Source of the DNA: CAZUHK01 sp964620345 | GTDB lineage: Bacteria; Planctomycetota; Phycisphaerae; Phycisphaerales; Zrk34 | DNA length: 12,692 bases | NCBI GenBank assembly: GCA_964620345.1 | Contig: CAZUHK010000083.1 | Span: 1 to 12,692, forward strand | Direction of reading: 5' to 3' | Shown: piece after piece, positions 1 to 6,967 of the stretch | How positions within the stretch are numbered: position 1 is the stretch's first letter | How the letters are laid out: each line of letters starts with the position of its first letter | Notes under the pieces: model-generated | Told to the model about the DNA's origin: nothing | Database searches by the model: none | Seen by the model: the letters and a program-made list of their open reading frames with translations, nothing else | Made by a program: the position numbers and the translations under genes

Positions 1-80
1 GCGGCGAGGAGCATGCGGTCGGCCAGGGTGGATTTGCCGTGGTCGATATGGGCGCTGATGGAGAAGTTTCGGATCTTCAT
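1..80 (-). CDS. lepA: Elongation factor 4 (LepA), N-terminal fragment
   Basis: Only the first 26 codons are present; the rest lies beyond the left edge. The visible peptide contains NFSISAHIDHGKSTLADR, which holds the P-loop (G1) of translational GTPases. The combination NFSI-AHIDHGKSTLADR is characteristic of LepA/EF4, the ribosome-associated back-translocating GTPase; TypA/BipA, the nearest alternative, usually reads AHVDHGKTTLVD. The ATG at 80-78 starts the conserved block at the expected distance, but the upstream DNA is C-rich on this strand and shows no Shine-Dalgarno sequence. It is last in a run of minus-strand genes but is separated from the thioredoxin-like gene by about 360 bases, so it probably has its own promoter. 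Confidence 0.85.
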   Translation of the reverse strand, partial: MKIRNFSISAHIDHGKSTLADRMLLA

Positions 81-148
81 GGGGGGAGCGCGGCTCGGGG
101 TGGTCGGTGGAGACGGGGATTGTAGCAGGTTGGTTTGGCGCGACGTTT

Positions 149-182
149 GGGGGGGAGGATGCGGGGGAGGGTGTGGAGGGGG
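149..182 (+). other. Potential G-quadruplex sequence
   Basis: Four G-runs of 7, 5, 3 and 5 bases lie at 149-155, 163-167, 169-171 and 178-182, with loops of 7, 1 and 6 bases. This satisfies the usual four-run quadruplex rule. The G-rich strand is the template strand for lepA, about 70-100 bases upstream of its start codon. Formation in vivo is not shown; in G-rich DNA such runs also arise by chance. Confidence 0.4.
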
Positions 183-397
183 CCGTGGCCGGTGGAACCG
201 GCTACGCCGGGTGGATGCCGCCGGGCCGCGCGATGGCGTGTTCACCGCTTGGCGACGAGCGAGCCGAAGCTGCATCAGGGCGCGAACCGAACGCCGCGTC
301 CCCGAGGGGTCTGTTTACACCAGGCCTCACTTCTCGTCGGTCGCCCACCGGAGCAACAACAACTTTCAAGACACAAAGTCCGCAGTGGGATTCTCTT

Positions 398-427
398 CTT
401 CGTGCCTTCGCGTCTTCGGGGCCTTCG
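398..427 (-). repeat. Short tandem word array, CGAAG core every 8-9 bp
   Basis: The word CTTCG (CGAAG on the minus strand) recurs at 398-402, 406-410, 414-418 and 423-427, spacings 8, 8 and 9. On the minus strand the units read like CACGAAG, CCCGAAG, CGCGAAG, CACGAAG. The array ends 16 bases beyond the stop of the thioredoxin-like gene. It is one of four arrays of this style in the window, each with a different word. Confidence 0.6.
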
Positions 428-442
428 TGGTTGCTCTGCTGT

Positions 443-1036
443 TCAATCCCCGTGCCGCTCGCGCAGCGGGGGCGAGAGGCGGGCCATGATGAGCATGCGT
501 TCGAAGATGTCGATCCACTCGGCCTGTTCGGCGGCGAGCTCGCCCTCGGGCGGCGCGGCGTAAGGCACGGGGCAGGCGGCGCCCAGCTCCTTTTCCAGCT
601 TGCGCAGGTAGACGCTCAGCAGCCGGTCGCCGAAGCGGCCGATCTCGTGGAAGTCTTCGGTGAGGAAGATCACCATCGGCACGCGCATCGCGCCGACGAT
701 GCGCACCTCGTCGCGCAGGTCGGTGTTGGCGTCGCGGTCGAGCCAGCGGAGGTCGGCGCCGCAGGCCTCGGCGATCTGCTGGATCATCGGCCCCTGCCGC
801 ACGCAGTCGCCGCACCACACGCCCGAGACCGCGATGATCTTCAGCACGCGGTTGAGCCCGGTCACCCGGTCCCGCTGCTCGGTGGTGAGCGCGGGGATTC
901 TGCCGGCCATGTCGTCCCAGTTCTTCGCCTTGTCCTCGGGGCTGGTGCGCAGGTAGTCCTCGTACTGCTCGCCGGCGGCGAAGACCTCTTTCCAGAAGTC
1001 GCTGCGAATGTCGAAATACTTCGGCTGCTCGGCCAT
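443..1036 (-). CDS. Thioredoxin-fold protein with WCGDC site
   Basis: A 197-residue protein, probably cytoplasmic: there is no signal peptide or membrane segment. The redox site is WCGDC at residues 74-78, after a beta strand (VLKIIAVSGVW), and the cis-proline loop is RVP at 118-120, followed by the strand MVIFL. An N-terminal helical extension of about 60 residues precedes the fold. This layout resembles the Thioredoxin_9 type rather than classical TrxA (WCGPC). The role is probably thiol-disulfide exchange; the partner is unknown. The start ATG at 1036-1034 has a GGGAG ribosome site seven to eight bases upstream, so it is preferred over longer readings of the same frame. The gene lies 41 bases after plsC on the same strand and is probably cotranscribed with it. 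Confidence 0.85.
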   Translation of the reverse strand: MAEQPKYFDIRSDFWKEVFAAGEQYEDYLRTSPEDKAKNWDDMAGRIPALTTEQRDRVTGLNRVLKIIAVSGVWCGDCVRQGPMIQQIAEACGADLRWLDRDANTDLRDEVRIVGAMRVPMVIFLTEDFHEIGRFGDRLLSVYLRKLEKELGAACPVPYAAPPEGELAAEQAEWIDIFERMLIMARLSPPLRERHGD

Positions 1037-1077
1037 GGTCTGCTCCCGTTGAATAATTCGATGAGGCGTGGTCGCGG

Positions 1078-1824
1078 CTACCGGACCCGGGGCACTGTAG
1101 GCGCATCGCCGGGGCCCGGCGGCGGCCAGTCGCCATCGCTGAGGTGCCGGAGCTTGCGGCGGACGCTCAGACGCAGCGTCTGGACACGATTGGCCAGCAG
1201 TTTCATCGCCGCGTTCGGCTCCATCGCCAGCAGCGTGTCGGGGGCGATCGGTTCGCCGTATTCGGCGCCGGTGCGGCCGCGGAGCTTGGGCTTGTTCTGA
1301 TGAATCTTCCAGATGTCGAACACGCCATCGACGGCCATGGGCACGACCATCGGCCGGGCGCGTTTGATCAGCAGCATGACGCCGGGGCTGAACGGCCCGA
1401 GCCGACCGTCTTCGGTGCGCGAGCCCTCGGGGAAGACCAGCACCAGGTGCCCCTGCTTGAGCAGGTCGATCGCGGTGCGCATCGCCTTCAGGTCGCCCTT
1501 GGATTGATCGACCTCGAACGCGTTGAGCGAGCGGATGAACCACGCGAACGCGGGCTTGCGGAACAGGGTTTTGCGGGCCATCGAGTGGAAGTGCCGCCGC
1601 AGCCCGATGCCCAGCACCAGCAGGTCGAGGTACGACTGGTGGTTGCAGATCAGCAGCGTCGGCCCGGCGCTTGGGATGCGGTGATGCCCCCACCACCGAT
1701 GCCCCCAGCACAGCGACAGCGCCGCCCAGCTCAGCGGCTGGCAGACCAAGTCCCACCACAGCAGATGCCGCAGCGGTCGGCCGGGGTTGCGTTGGCGGTA
1801 GCGGCTGAACATGGGTCGGTGCAT
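1078..1824 (-). CDS. plsC: 1-acyl-sn-glycerol-3-phosphate acyltransferase (PlsC family)
   Basis: Transfers an acyl chain to lysophosphatidic acid (or a related lysolipid) at the inner face of the membrane, giving phosphatidic acid for phospholipid synthesis. The 248-residue product carries the acyltransferase signatures: NHQSYLD at 61-67 (NHxxxxD, catalytic His/Asp) and FPEGSRT at 131-137 (glycerol-phosphate binding). Near the N terminus is one hydrophobic segment (about residues 22-40). The length is normal for the family. ATG at 1824 gives the longest frame; ATG at 1812 is an equally possible start, and neither has a Shine-Dalgarno sequence because the upstream DNA is an octamer repeat. The gene lies 78 bases downstream of cmk, a neighbourhood common in many bacteria. 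Acceptor specificity cannot be told from sequence. Confidence 0.9.
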   Translation of the reverse strand: MHRPMFSRYRQRNPGRPLRHLLWWDLVCQPLSWAALSLCWGHRWWGHHRIPSAGPTLLICNHQSYLDLLVLGIGLRRHFHSMARKTLFRKPAFAWFIRSLNAFEVDQSKGDLKAMRTAIDLLKQGHLVLVFPEGSRTEDGRLGPFSPGVMLLIKRARPMVVPMAVDGVFDIWKIHQNKPKLRGRTGAEYGEPIAPDTLLAMEPNAAMKLLANRVQTLRLSVRRKLRHLSDGDWPPPGPGDAPTVPRVR

Positions 1825-1852
1825 CAGTGAATCGGTTGATCGGTGAATCGGT
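1821..1852 (+). repeat. Octamer array, left half of a mirrored pair
   Basis: Four contiguous octamers read GCATCAGT, GAATCGGT, TGATCGGT, GAATCGGT on the plus strand. The first unit overlaps the start codon of plsC (complement at 1822-1824), so the array occupies the leader where a ribosome site would normally lie. It pairs with a matching array at 1882-1913 on the opposite strand. Confidence 0.75.
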
Positions 1853-1881
1853 GAAACTGGCTCGCGTGTCGGGCGGCGACA

Positions 1882-1913
1882 ACCGATTCACCGATTGGCC
1901 GATCAACTGATCG
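1882..1913 (-). repeat. Octamer array, right half of a mirrored pair
   Basis: Read on the minus strand from 1913 to 1882, four contiguous octamers appear: CGATCAGT, TGATCGGC, CAATCGGT, GAATCGGT. They share the phase and consensus (NNATCGGT) of the array at 1821-1852, giving an imperfect 32-nt inverted repeat with 25 of 32 positions matching and a 29-nt spacer. The array covers the last codons and stop of cmk. A cmk-plsC transcript could fold this into a long hairpin. Confidence 0.75.
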
Positions 1914-2601
1914 ACTTCTCCTTCACGCGCTGCTGCATCGCGTCCACCACTTGCTCGAGCGTCATGTCGGTGGAGTCGATGACGATCGCGTCGTCGGGCT
2001 GGATCAGCGGGCCGTCGCGGCGGGTGGCGTCACGCCGGTCGCGGGCGCGGATGTCGGCGAGGATCTGTTGCTCGTCGGCCGGCTTGCCCATGCCGCGCAA
2101 CTGCTGGGCGCGGCGGCATGCGCGGACTTGGGGCGTGGCGTCGAGGTAAAACTTCACCGTCGCCTCGGGGAACACGACCGAGCCCTGGTCGCGGCCTTCG
2201 GTGACGAGCTTGGGGTGCCCGCGGCCGATGTCCCGCTGGGCTTGGACCAGCGCGCGGCGCACGGCGGGGTTGGCCGCGACCTCGCTGGCCGCGGCGGTCA
2301 CGTCGGTGTCGCGCAGGCGGTCGGTCACATCACGCCCATCGATCTGCAGGGCCGGCGGCCGGGTTGAGAAATCGAACGCGAAACCCAGCGTCTGCACGAG
2401 TTGGGCCACGGCTTGATCGTCGGCCGGGTCGATCCCCGCGTCGATCGCGGCCGCGGCCACGCCGCGGTACATCGCGCCGGTGTCGAGGAAGTCGGCGCCC
2501 AGGCGGTCGGCCAATTCGCGGGCGATGGTGCTCTTGCCCGCCCCGGCCGGGCCGTCGATGGTCACGATCACGTGCATGTGCGGGGCGTTGGCTTGCGTCA
2601 T
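1903..2601 (-). CDS. cmk: Cytidylate kinase
   Basis: Phosphorylates CMP and dCMP to the diphosphates with ATP, in the cytoplasm, for nucleotide recycling. Numbered from the ATG at 2601, the 232-residue protein has the P-loop GPAGAGKST at 17-25, the CMP-binding block DTGAMYR at 40-46, the motif VTEGRDQGSVVFPEA (family form EGRDxGTVVFP), and the arginine-rich lid RDRRDATRRDGPL near the C terminus. Length fits the family. The start is uncertain: ATG 2577 begins just before the first strand, ATG 2601 adds eight residues, and GTG 2625 adds sixteen. None has a clear ribosome site. The last codons (SIS-stop) lie inside an octamer repeat array. It is the first gene of a probable cmk-plsC-thioredoxin transcript and diverges from the FKBP gene. 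Confidence 0.93.
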   Translation of the reverse strand: MTQANAPHMHVIVTIDGPAGAGKSTIARELADRLGADFLDTGAMYRGVAAAAIDAGIDPADDQAVAQLVQTLGFAFDFSTRPPALQIDGRDVTDRLRDTDVTAAASEVAANPAVRRALVQAQRDIGRGHPKLVTEGRDQGSVVFPEATVKFYLDATPQVRACRRAQQLRGMGKPADEQQILADIRARDRRDATRRDGPLIQPDDAIVIDSTDMTLEQVVDAMQQRVKEKSIS

Positions 2602-2735
2602 GGGGGCGGACAGCGTAAACCACACGCCCGCCGCCCGCCAACGCCGCCGGGCGCGAGCGACTTTTGCCGCGGTTGAGCAGGAAACCCCGCCGCGGGCGTC
2701 GTAGTGTACGACACGAGTAACTTTTGGAGATTCTG

Positions 2736-3518
2736 ATGCGACATTGGATTGTGACGATCGTGGCCGTGGTGTGCACGGCGTTCGCCTTTTCTTACGCCCA
2801 GCAGGGCCCGCCGGCCGACGGCGGTGCCGCCGCGCAGCCGCCGCAGGAACCGGTCCAGATGCCGCAGGGCCTGGAGTCGCTCGATCAGCGCATGAGCTAC
2901 ATGATCGGCTACGGCATGATGAACAAGCTCAAGCAGGATCTGGCGCAGCAGCCGGACATGTTCGAGCTGGACCGTCAAACGCTCATCCGCGGCATCGAGG
3001 ACGCGCTGGAAGGCAAGGACGCGGAGCTGTCGGAGGCGGTCCGCCAGGCCACCGACCAGGAGCTGCGGCAGAAGATGATGGACCAGATGCAGAACCAGGC
3101 CAAGGCGAACAAGGCCGCCGGCGAGACGTTCCTCGCGGAGAACGCGGAGAAGCAAGGCGTCAAGACCACCGAAAGCGGCCTGCAATACAAGGTCATCGAG
3201 GAAGGCGAAGGCGAATCGCCCAAAGCCACCGACACCGTCACCGTCGATTATGAAGGCAAGCTGCTCGATGGCACCGTGTTCGATTCGTCCTACCAGCACG
3301 GCGAGCCGGCCACCTTCGCGCTCAACCGCGTGATCCCCGGCTGGACCGAGGGCGTGCAACTGATGAAGCCCGGCGCCAAGTACATGCTCTATGTTCCCGG
3401 CGACCTGGCCTACGGGCAAAGTCCCCGCAGCCCCGGCGGGCCCAACTCGCTGCTGATCTTCACCGTTGAACTGCACGAGGTGAAGGCCGCCGCGGACGAG
3501 CCGAACCGGGGCGACTGA
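2736..3518 (+). CDS. Exported FKBP-type peptidyl-prolyl cis-trans isomerase (Mip/FkpA-like)
   Basis: A 260-residue folding helper predicted to act outside the cytoplasm. Residues 1-21 form a signal peptide (hydrophobic IVTIVAVVCTAFAF, likely cleavage after SYA). A low-complexity Pro/Gln/Ala linker (22-45) follows, then a helical FKBP_N-type dimerisation region (about 48-135, rich in Gln, Met and charged residues), then the FKBP catalytic domain (about 148-248). Visible active-site residues include Y172 in DYEGKL, F182-D183, VIPGW at 199-203 and Y226 in LAYG. The usual GIPPN loop is replaced by SPGGPNS. The start ATG 2736 has GGAG at 2726-2729, six bases upstream; a longer TTG reading from 2724 would place the ribosome site inside the gene. 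An intrinsic terminator follows the stop. Confidence 0.93.
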   Translation: MRHWIVTIVAVVCTAFAFSYAQQGPPADGGAAAQPPQEPVQMPQGLESLDQRMSYMIGYGMMNKLKQDLAQQPDMFELDRQTLIRGIEDALEGKDAELSEAVRQATDQELRQKMMDQMQNQAKANKAAGETFLAENAEKQGVKTTESGLQYKVIEEGEGESPKATDTVTVDYEGKLLDGTVFDSSYQHGEPATFALNRVIPGWTEGVQLMKPGAKYMLYVPGDLAYGQSPRSPGGPNSLLIFTVELHEVKAAADEPNRGD

Positions 3519-3541
3519 GGTTGATTCCGCACGCGGGGGGA

Positions 3542-3562
3542 TAAGAGGCAAGAGGTAAGAGG
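3542..3562 (+). repeat. Heptamer tandem array (TAAGAGG x3)
   Basis: Three contiguous heptamers, TAAGAGG, CAAGAGG, TAAGAGG, lie at 3542-3548, 3549-3555 and 3556-3562. The array sits in the 3' region of the FKBP gene and abuts the terminator hairpin, whose left arm begins at its last base. Confidence 0.7.
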
Positions 3563-3588
3563 CCCGGCGACGGCGGTCGCCGGGCTTT
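3562..3588 (+). terminator. Intrinsic terminator of the FKBP gene
   Basis: A perfect 10-bp GC-rich stem (3562-3571 with 3576-3585), a four-base loop GGCG, and a TTT tract at 3586-3588 lie 43 bases after the FKBP stop codon. The same hairpin could also slow transcription arriving on the minus strand from the convergent GH4 gene, though that strand has no T tract. Confidence 0.8.
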
Positions 3589-3632
3589 ACTGATCGGTGG
3601 CAGATTGATGGGTGAACGGGGGGTCGAGGGGG

Positions 3633-5141
3633 TTATTTGTAGTCGGGGAGGTAGTCGGCCTCGGCGTCGAATATTTCGAGGGTCATCGCCTTGATCTGGC
3701 GCGGGCTGAGCACCGCGGCGGTCAGCGGGTCGAGCATCAGGGCGTGGACGGCGGCTTGCTTGGATTTCTCGATGCAGGCGGTGGCGGCGAGGTCGAACAT
3801 GTTCATGTTCAGCCGACAGACCGCGGCCATCTGCGGCGGAAGCGCCCCGTATCGGCCGGGCGTGATGCCGTTGCGGTCGGCGATGCACGCGACCTCGACG
3901 CAGCCATCGCCCGGCAGGTTCGTGATGAGTTTGCCCGCCTCGCCGGCGGTGCCGGGGCTGTTCATCACGTTGCCGTACACACGGAAGGGCGCGTCCTTCT
4001 CCTGGGCCTCGATGATCCACGAGCCGTATTCCCACGACCGCTTGGGCTCGATCGCTTCCTCGCCGGCCGCCTGGCGTTCGCGGCGGCGGTCGGCGTCTTG
4101 GCGCCAGCGCGGCCAGTTGCTCGCGTAAAACCGGCTGCCGCCATGGTAGCCCAGCCGCAGCAGTTGCTTGCCCGCGTCGTTCTTGCGGTAGTACGGCAGG
4201 TACTCGCTGAGGTGGCCCGAGCTTTCGGTGATGAACGCGCCAAAGTGCAGGCACATGTCCTTGCGGATCAGGTCGTCGTATTGCCAGGGCTGGTCGGTCG
4301 TCGATCCGTGCGAGTTGTCCTCTGAGTCCCAGCGCGTGATGCCCGCCTGGGCTTCCTTGATGCCCTGGGCCACCTCGCGGGCGAACTTTTCGTAGAGCAC
4401 CTTCTGGTACAGGTCTTCACCGCCGTGCTTGAGCGTGGTGAACCAGGCCAGGTGGTTGATGCCGGCGCATTGCCATTGCATCTGGTCGTAGGGCACGTCG
4501 GCGTACTTCGCGAGCAGGTGGCTGGTGCCCTGCACGCTGTGGCACAGGCCGACGGTCTGCATTTCCGGCACCGCGCGGCCGGCGGCGAGGCACATGATGC
4601 TCATCGGGTTGGTGTAGTTGAGCATCAGGGCGTCGGGGCACAGCTGGCGCATGTCGCGGAGGATGTCGAGGTAGACCGGCACGGTGCGCAGGGCCTTGAA
4701 CAGCCCGCCGGGGCCGATGGTGTCGCCGATGCACTGGTCCACGCCATACTTGAGCGGGATGTCGTTGTCGTGCTCGACGCACTGGACGCCCGACACCTCC
4801 ACGCAGCAGACCGCGTGGGTCGTGCCCGGCAGCACTTCGCGGCGATCGGTGCTCGCCCGGACCGACCAGCCCTGGTCCTTGCCCAGGTCTTTGATCAGGC
4901 GGGCGATGACTTTTTCGACCAGGTCGAGGCGCTGCTTGTCGACGTCGACCAGTCGGATCTCGCCGCGGTCGGCGCCGGGGATGAGCATCACGTCGGCGGT
5001 GAGGCGCGGGCAGAACATCGAGCCGGCACCGAGGAAGGTGAGGTTGATCGGGCGGTTGATAGCGCCCGGCAGGCCGCGCTGGCTGTCGGCCTCCTGGCTG
5101 TGGCTTTCGTGGCCGACGGGTCGGGTCGTCGCGGTGGTCAT
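3633..5141 (-). CDS. Glycoside hydrolase family 4, alpha-galactosidase-like (CHSV type)
   Basis: A 502-residue cytoplasmic enzyme of GH4, which cleaves glycosides by an NAD+ and divalent-metal dependent oxidation-elimination mechanism. The Rossmann motif is LGAGS (37-41). Then come the conserved NYTNPM (175-180), the metal-site motif CHSV (200-203, Cys and the later His bind metal) and GINHLAWF (227-234). CHSV is the variant associated with alpha-galactosidases (MelA type); alpha-glucosidases and glucuronidases tend to CHG, phospho-glucosidases to CDMP or CNVP. Given the GH88 gene in the window, an alpha-galacturonidase is a reasonable alternative. The start ATG 5141 has AGGA about ten bases upstream; a longer reading of the frame to 5273 adds a non-conserved tail and is rejected. 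The N-terminal 30 residues are polar and probably disordered. A promoter-like pair lies at 5188-5215. Confidence 0.9.
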   Translation of the reverse strand: MTTATTRPVGHESHSQEADSQRGLPGAINRPINLTFLGAGSMFCPRLTADVMLIPGADRGEIRLVDVDKQRLDLVEKVIARLIKDLGKDQGWSVRASTDRREVLPGTTHAVCCVEVSGVQCVEHDNDIPLKYGVDQCIGDTIGPGGLFKALRTVPVYLDILRDMRQLCPDALMLNYTNPMSIMCLAAGRAVPEMQTVGLCHSVQGTSHLLAKYADVPYDQMQWQCAGINHLAWFTTLKHGGEDLYQKVLYEKFAREVAQGIKEAQAGITRWDSEDNSHGSTTDQPWQYDDLIRKDMCLHFGAFITESSGHLSEYLPYYRKNDAGKQLLRLGYHGGSRFYASNWPRWRQDADRRRERQAAGEEAIEPKRSWEYGSWIIEAQEKDAPFRVYGNVMNSPGTAGEAGKLITNLPGDGCVEVACIADRNGITPGRYGALPPQMAAVCRLNMNMFDLAATACIEKSKQAAVHALMLDPLTAAVLSPRQIKAMTLEIFDAEADYLPDYK

Positions 5142-5187
5142 ATGAACGTCATCCTGGGTTGGCGGATTCGGGTGGCTTAGGCGATGT

Positions 5188-5215
5188 ATTATGGAGCAGA
5201 CTCGACCACAGGCAA
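5188..5215 (-). promoter_or_regulatory. Candidate sigma70-type promoter for the GH4 gene
   Basis: On the minus strand TTGCCT (5215-5210) and CATAAT (5193-5188) are spaced by 16 bases, matching 4 of 6 and 5 of 6 consensus positions. Initiation near 5181 would give a leader of about 40 bases before the ATG at 5141. A very similar pair (TTGCC-16-TATATT) precedes the haloperoxidase gene, which gives modest mutual support. Confidence 0.4.
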
Positions 5216-5365
5216 GTCGGGCGAACGCCTTGGCCGGGGCCGCGGACGGGCCGAACCCAGCCGGCTCTGTCAAAAATCACTGACGCCGGGGTAGACATGA
5301 CGCCTGCTTTGTCAGAAAATTGGATGTTTGCACCCACCCCACCCGGATAACTTCCGACAAGCTGC

Positions 5366-6898
5366 ATGGGTTTCATCGAAAACTTACAGACCGTGCTGGC
5401 CCCGTTTCGCTGGCCGCTGACGATCGGCTACCTCGCGACGCTGGGGCTGGTCTGTATATACGGCGTGCATCGGTACTGGATCACCGTGCTGTTCTACCGC
5501 ACGCGCCGGCGTGTGCCCCGGCCGACGTCGCGGTTCGGCGAACTGCCGCGCGTGACCATCCAGTTGCCGATGTTCAATGAGCGGCACGTGGCCCGGCGGG
5601 TGATCGAGGCGGCGTGTGCCGTGGCGTACCCGCGGGACCGGCTTCAGATTCAGGTGCTCGACGACTCGACGGACGACTCGGCCGACATCGCCCGCGAATG
5701 CTGCGAACGCATGGCCGCGGCCGGCCACGATGTGCAGTACATCCACCGCACCGACCGCACCGGGTACAAAGCCGGGGCGTTGGGGCACGGGCTGAAGACC
5801 GCGACCGGTGAGTTCATCGCGGTGTTCGACGCCGACTTCGTCCCGCCGCGCAACTTCCTCAAACGCACCGTGCACCATTTCACCGACGAAGGCGTGGGCA
5901 TGGTCCAGGCCTGCTGGGAACACCTCAACCGCGACGCCTCGGCGCTGACCGCCAGCCAGGCGGTGTTTCTCGACGGTCACTTCCTCATCGAGCACACCGC
6001 GCGCAACCGAGGCGGGCGGTGGATGAACTTCAACGGCACCGCGGGCATCTGGCGGCGGGCGGCGATCGAAACCGCCGGCGGCTGGCAGCACGACACGCTG
6101 ACCGAGGATGTCGATCTGTCCTACCGCGCCCAGCTCGCCGGCTGGCGCTTCGTCTACCTGCCGCGGGTCAAGTGCCCGGCCGAGCTGCCCCCGGAGATCA
6201 ACGCCTTCAAGAGCCAGCAGCACCGCTGGACCAAGGGCTCGATCCAGACCGCCCGCAAGCTGCTGATGAAAATCTTCGCCAGCCCCGCGCCGCTGAGCAC
6301 CAAGATCGAAGCGTTCTTTCACCTGACCAGCCCGATGGTTTATGTCTTCATGGTGCTGATGGTGGTGCTGGTGTTCCCGGCGATGTTCGTGAACGTCCAG
6401 CCGTTCGAGCGCGGCGACCCGATGGGCTGGCTGTTCTGCGGCAGCGTGTTCCTGCTGGCCACCGCGTCGGCCGGCAGCTTCTACGTCGCCAGCCAGCGCC
6501 AGCGGCGGCGCAGCGCCTGGCGCGCGGTCGCCGAGATCCCGACGCTCCTGGCCGTGGGCATCGGCATCACGCTCAACAACAGCCGCGCGGTGTTCGAAGC
6601 GCTGATCGGCCATCAGTCGGGCTTCGTCCGCACGCCCAAGTACAACGCCACCGGGCGCGATCGGCTGTGGCAAAGCGGCGCCGCGGCGGTCCGCCTGCCG
6701 GCCAAGCGCGTCTACGCCCTGATGGAGATCGCCCTGGCGATGTACCTCACCGCCTGCTTCGCGATCGCCGCGTTCAGCCCGTTCACCGCGGTGTCGATGC
6801 CCTTCATCGCGCTGTTCGCCGCGGGCTACTGGTACGTGGGGCTCACGAGTTTCTTCGACGGCCCGGGCCCGCCCCGCGTCGAACCGGCCGCGGCCTGA
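5366..6898 (+). CDS. Processive membrane glycosyltransferase, GT2 (cellulose/mannan synthase-like)
   Basis: A 510-residue inner-membrane enzyme expected to polymerise a beta-linked glycan from a nucleotide sugar at the cytoplasmic face. An N-terminal membrane segment (about 17-44) precedes the GT2 catalytic domain. The domain has the full processive signature: DDSTDD (99-104), the DAD metal site (155-157), TED catalytic base (246-248) and QQHRW (284-288). Hydrophobic segments follow at about 320-345, 355-376, 388-405 and 440-495, the last probably more than one helix. There is no PilZ domain and no adjacent BcsB-like subunit, which argues for a stand-alone CslA/mannan-synthase-like enzyme over bacterial cellulose synthase BcsA; the sugar is unknown. 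ATG 5366 starts just before the conserved N terminus without a clear ribosome site. gcvH follows 69 bases on, but no functional link is evident. Confidence 0.88.
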   Translation: MGFIENLQTVLAPFRWPLTIGYLATLGLVCIYGVHRYWITVLFYRTRRRVPRPTSRFGELPRVTIQLPMFNERHVARRVIEAACAVAYPRDRLQIQVLDDSTDDSADIARECCERMAAAGHDVQYIHRTDRTGYKAGALGHGLKTATGEFIAVFDADFVPPRNFLKRTVHHFTDEGVGMVQACWEHLNRDASALTASQAVFLDGHFLIEHTARNRGGRWMNFNGTAGIWRRAAIETAGGWQHDTLTEDVDLSYRAQLAGWRFVYLPRVKCPAELPPEINAFKSQQHRWTKGSIQTARKLLMKIFASPAPLSTKIEAFFHLTSPMVYVFMVLMVVLVFPAMFVNVQPFERGDPMGWLFCGSVFLLATASAGSFYVASQRQRRRSAWRAVAEIPTLLAVGIGITLNNSRAVFEALIGHQSGFVRTPKYNATGRDRLWQSGAAAVRLPAKRVYALMEIALAMYLTACFAIAAFSPFTAVSMPFIALFAAGYWYVGLTSFFDGPGPPRVEPAAA

Positions 6899-6934
6899 AC
6901 TGGACCGCCGGCCACGCGACCGCTATCGTCCAAC

Positions 6935-6962
6935 CCGCGATCCGAAATCCGAAATCAGAGAT
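6935..6962 (+). repeat. Heptamer tandem array (CCGAAAT) in the gcvH leader
   Basis: Four contiguous heptamers, CCGCGAT, CCGAAAT, CCGAAAT, CAGAGAT, run from 6935 to 6962 and end five bases before the gcvH start codon. The two middle units are identical and the outer two diverged. As at plsC, the array takes the place of a standard ribosome site, leaving only AGAGA as a weak match. Confidence 0.65.
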
Positions 6963-6967
6963 TCTTC

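Larger units (their letters stand above)
81..442. other. Gene-free stretch upstream of lepA
   Basis: I find no convincing gene in these 362 bases. The overlapping open frames have skewed, low-complexity composition and match no family I recognise. The stretch should hold the lepA promoter, but I cannot point to a -35/-10 pair. It does hold a run of four G-tracts (149-182) and a short-period repeat (398-427), both listed separately. Confidence 0.6.

Noticed and set aside
13..1300. Plus-strand open frames of 158 and 397 residues overlapping lepA, the gap, the thioredoxin-like gene and plsC
   Set aside because: They are antisense to genes with clear motifs, have low-complexity Arg/Gly/Ala composition, and match no family; long antisense frames are expected at this GC content.
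1821..1913. Possible CRISPR array
   Set aside because: Units are contiguous octamers without unique spacers, and no cas gene is present.
2673..2707. Promoter for the FKBP gene starting from TTGAGC at 2673
   Set aside because: No acceptable -10 lies 15-19 bases downstream; the nearest candidate (TAGTGT, 2702) is 23 bases away.
2598..3551. Minus-strand 317-residue frame opposite the FKBP gene
   Set aside because: It is the mirror of a gene with signal peptide, full FKBP domain, ribosome site and terminator; the His/Leu-rich translation is typical of an antisense shadow.
5281..5304. Direct repeat TGACGCC (5281-5287 and 5298-5304) upstream of the glycosyltransferase
   Set aside because: Two seven-base copies 17 bases apart could be an activator site, but the word is short and GC-rich, and there is no supporting promoter; chance is likely.
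5149..5376. 75-residue minus-strand frame in the GH4-glycosyltransferase gap
   Set aside because: No recognisable family, no ribosome site, and it would overlap the GH4 promoter candidate and the glycosyltransferase start. The gap reads as control region.
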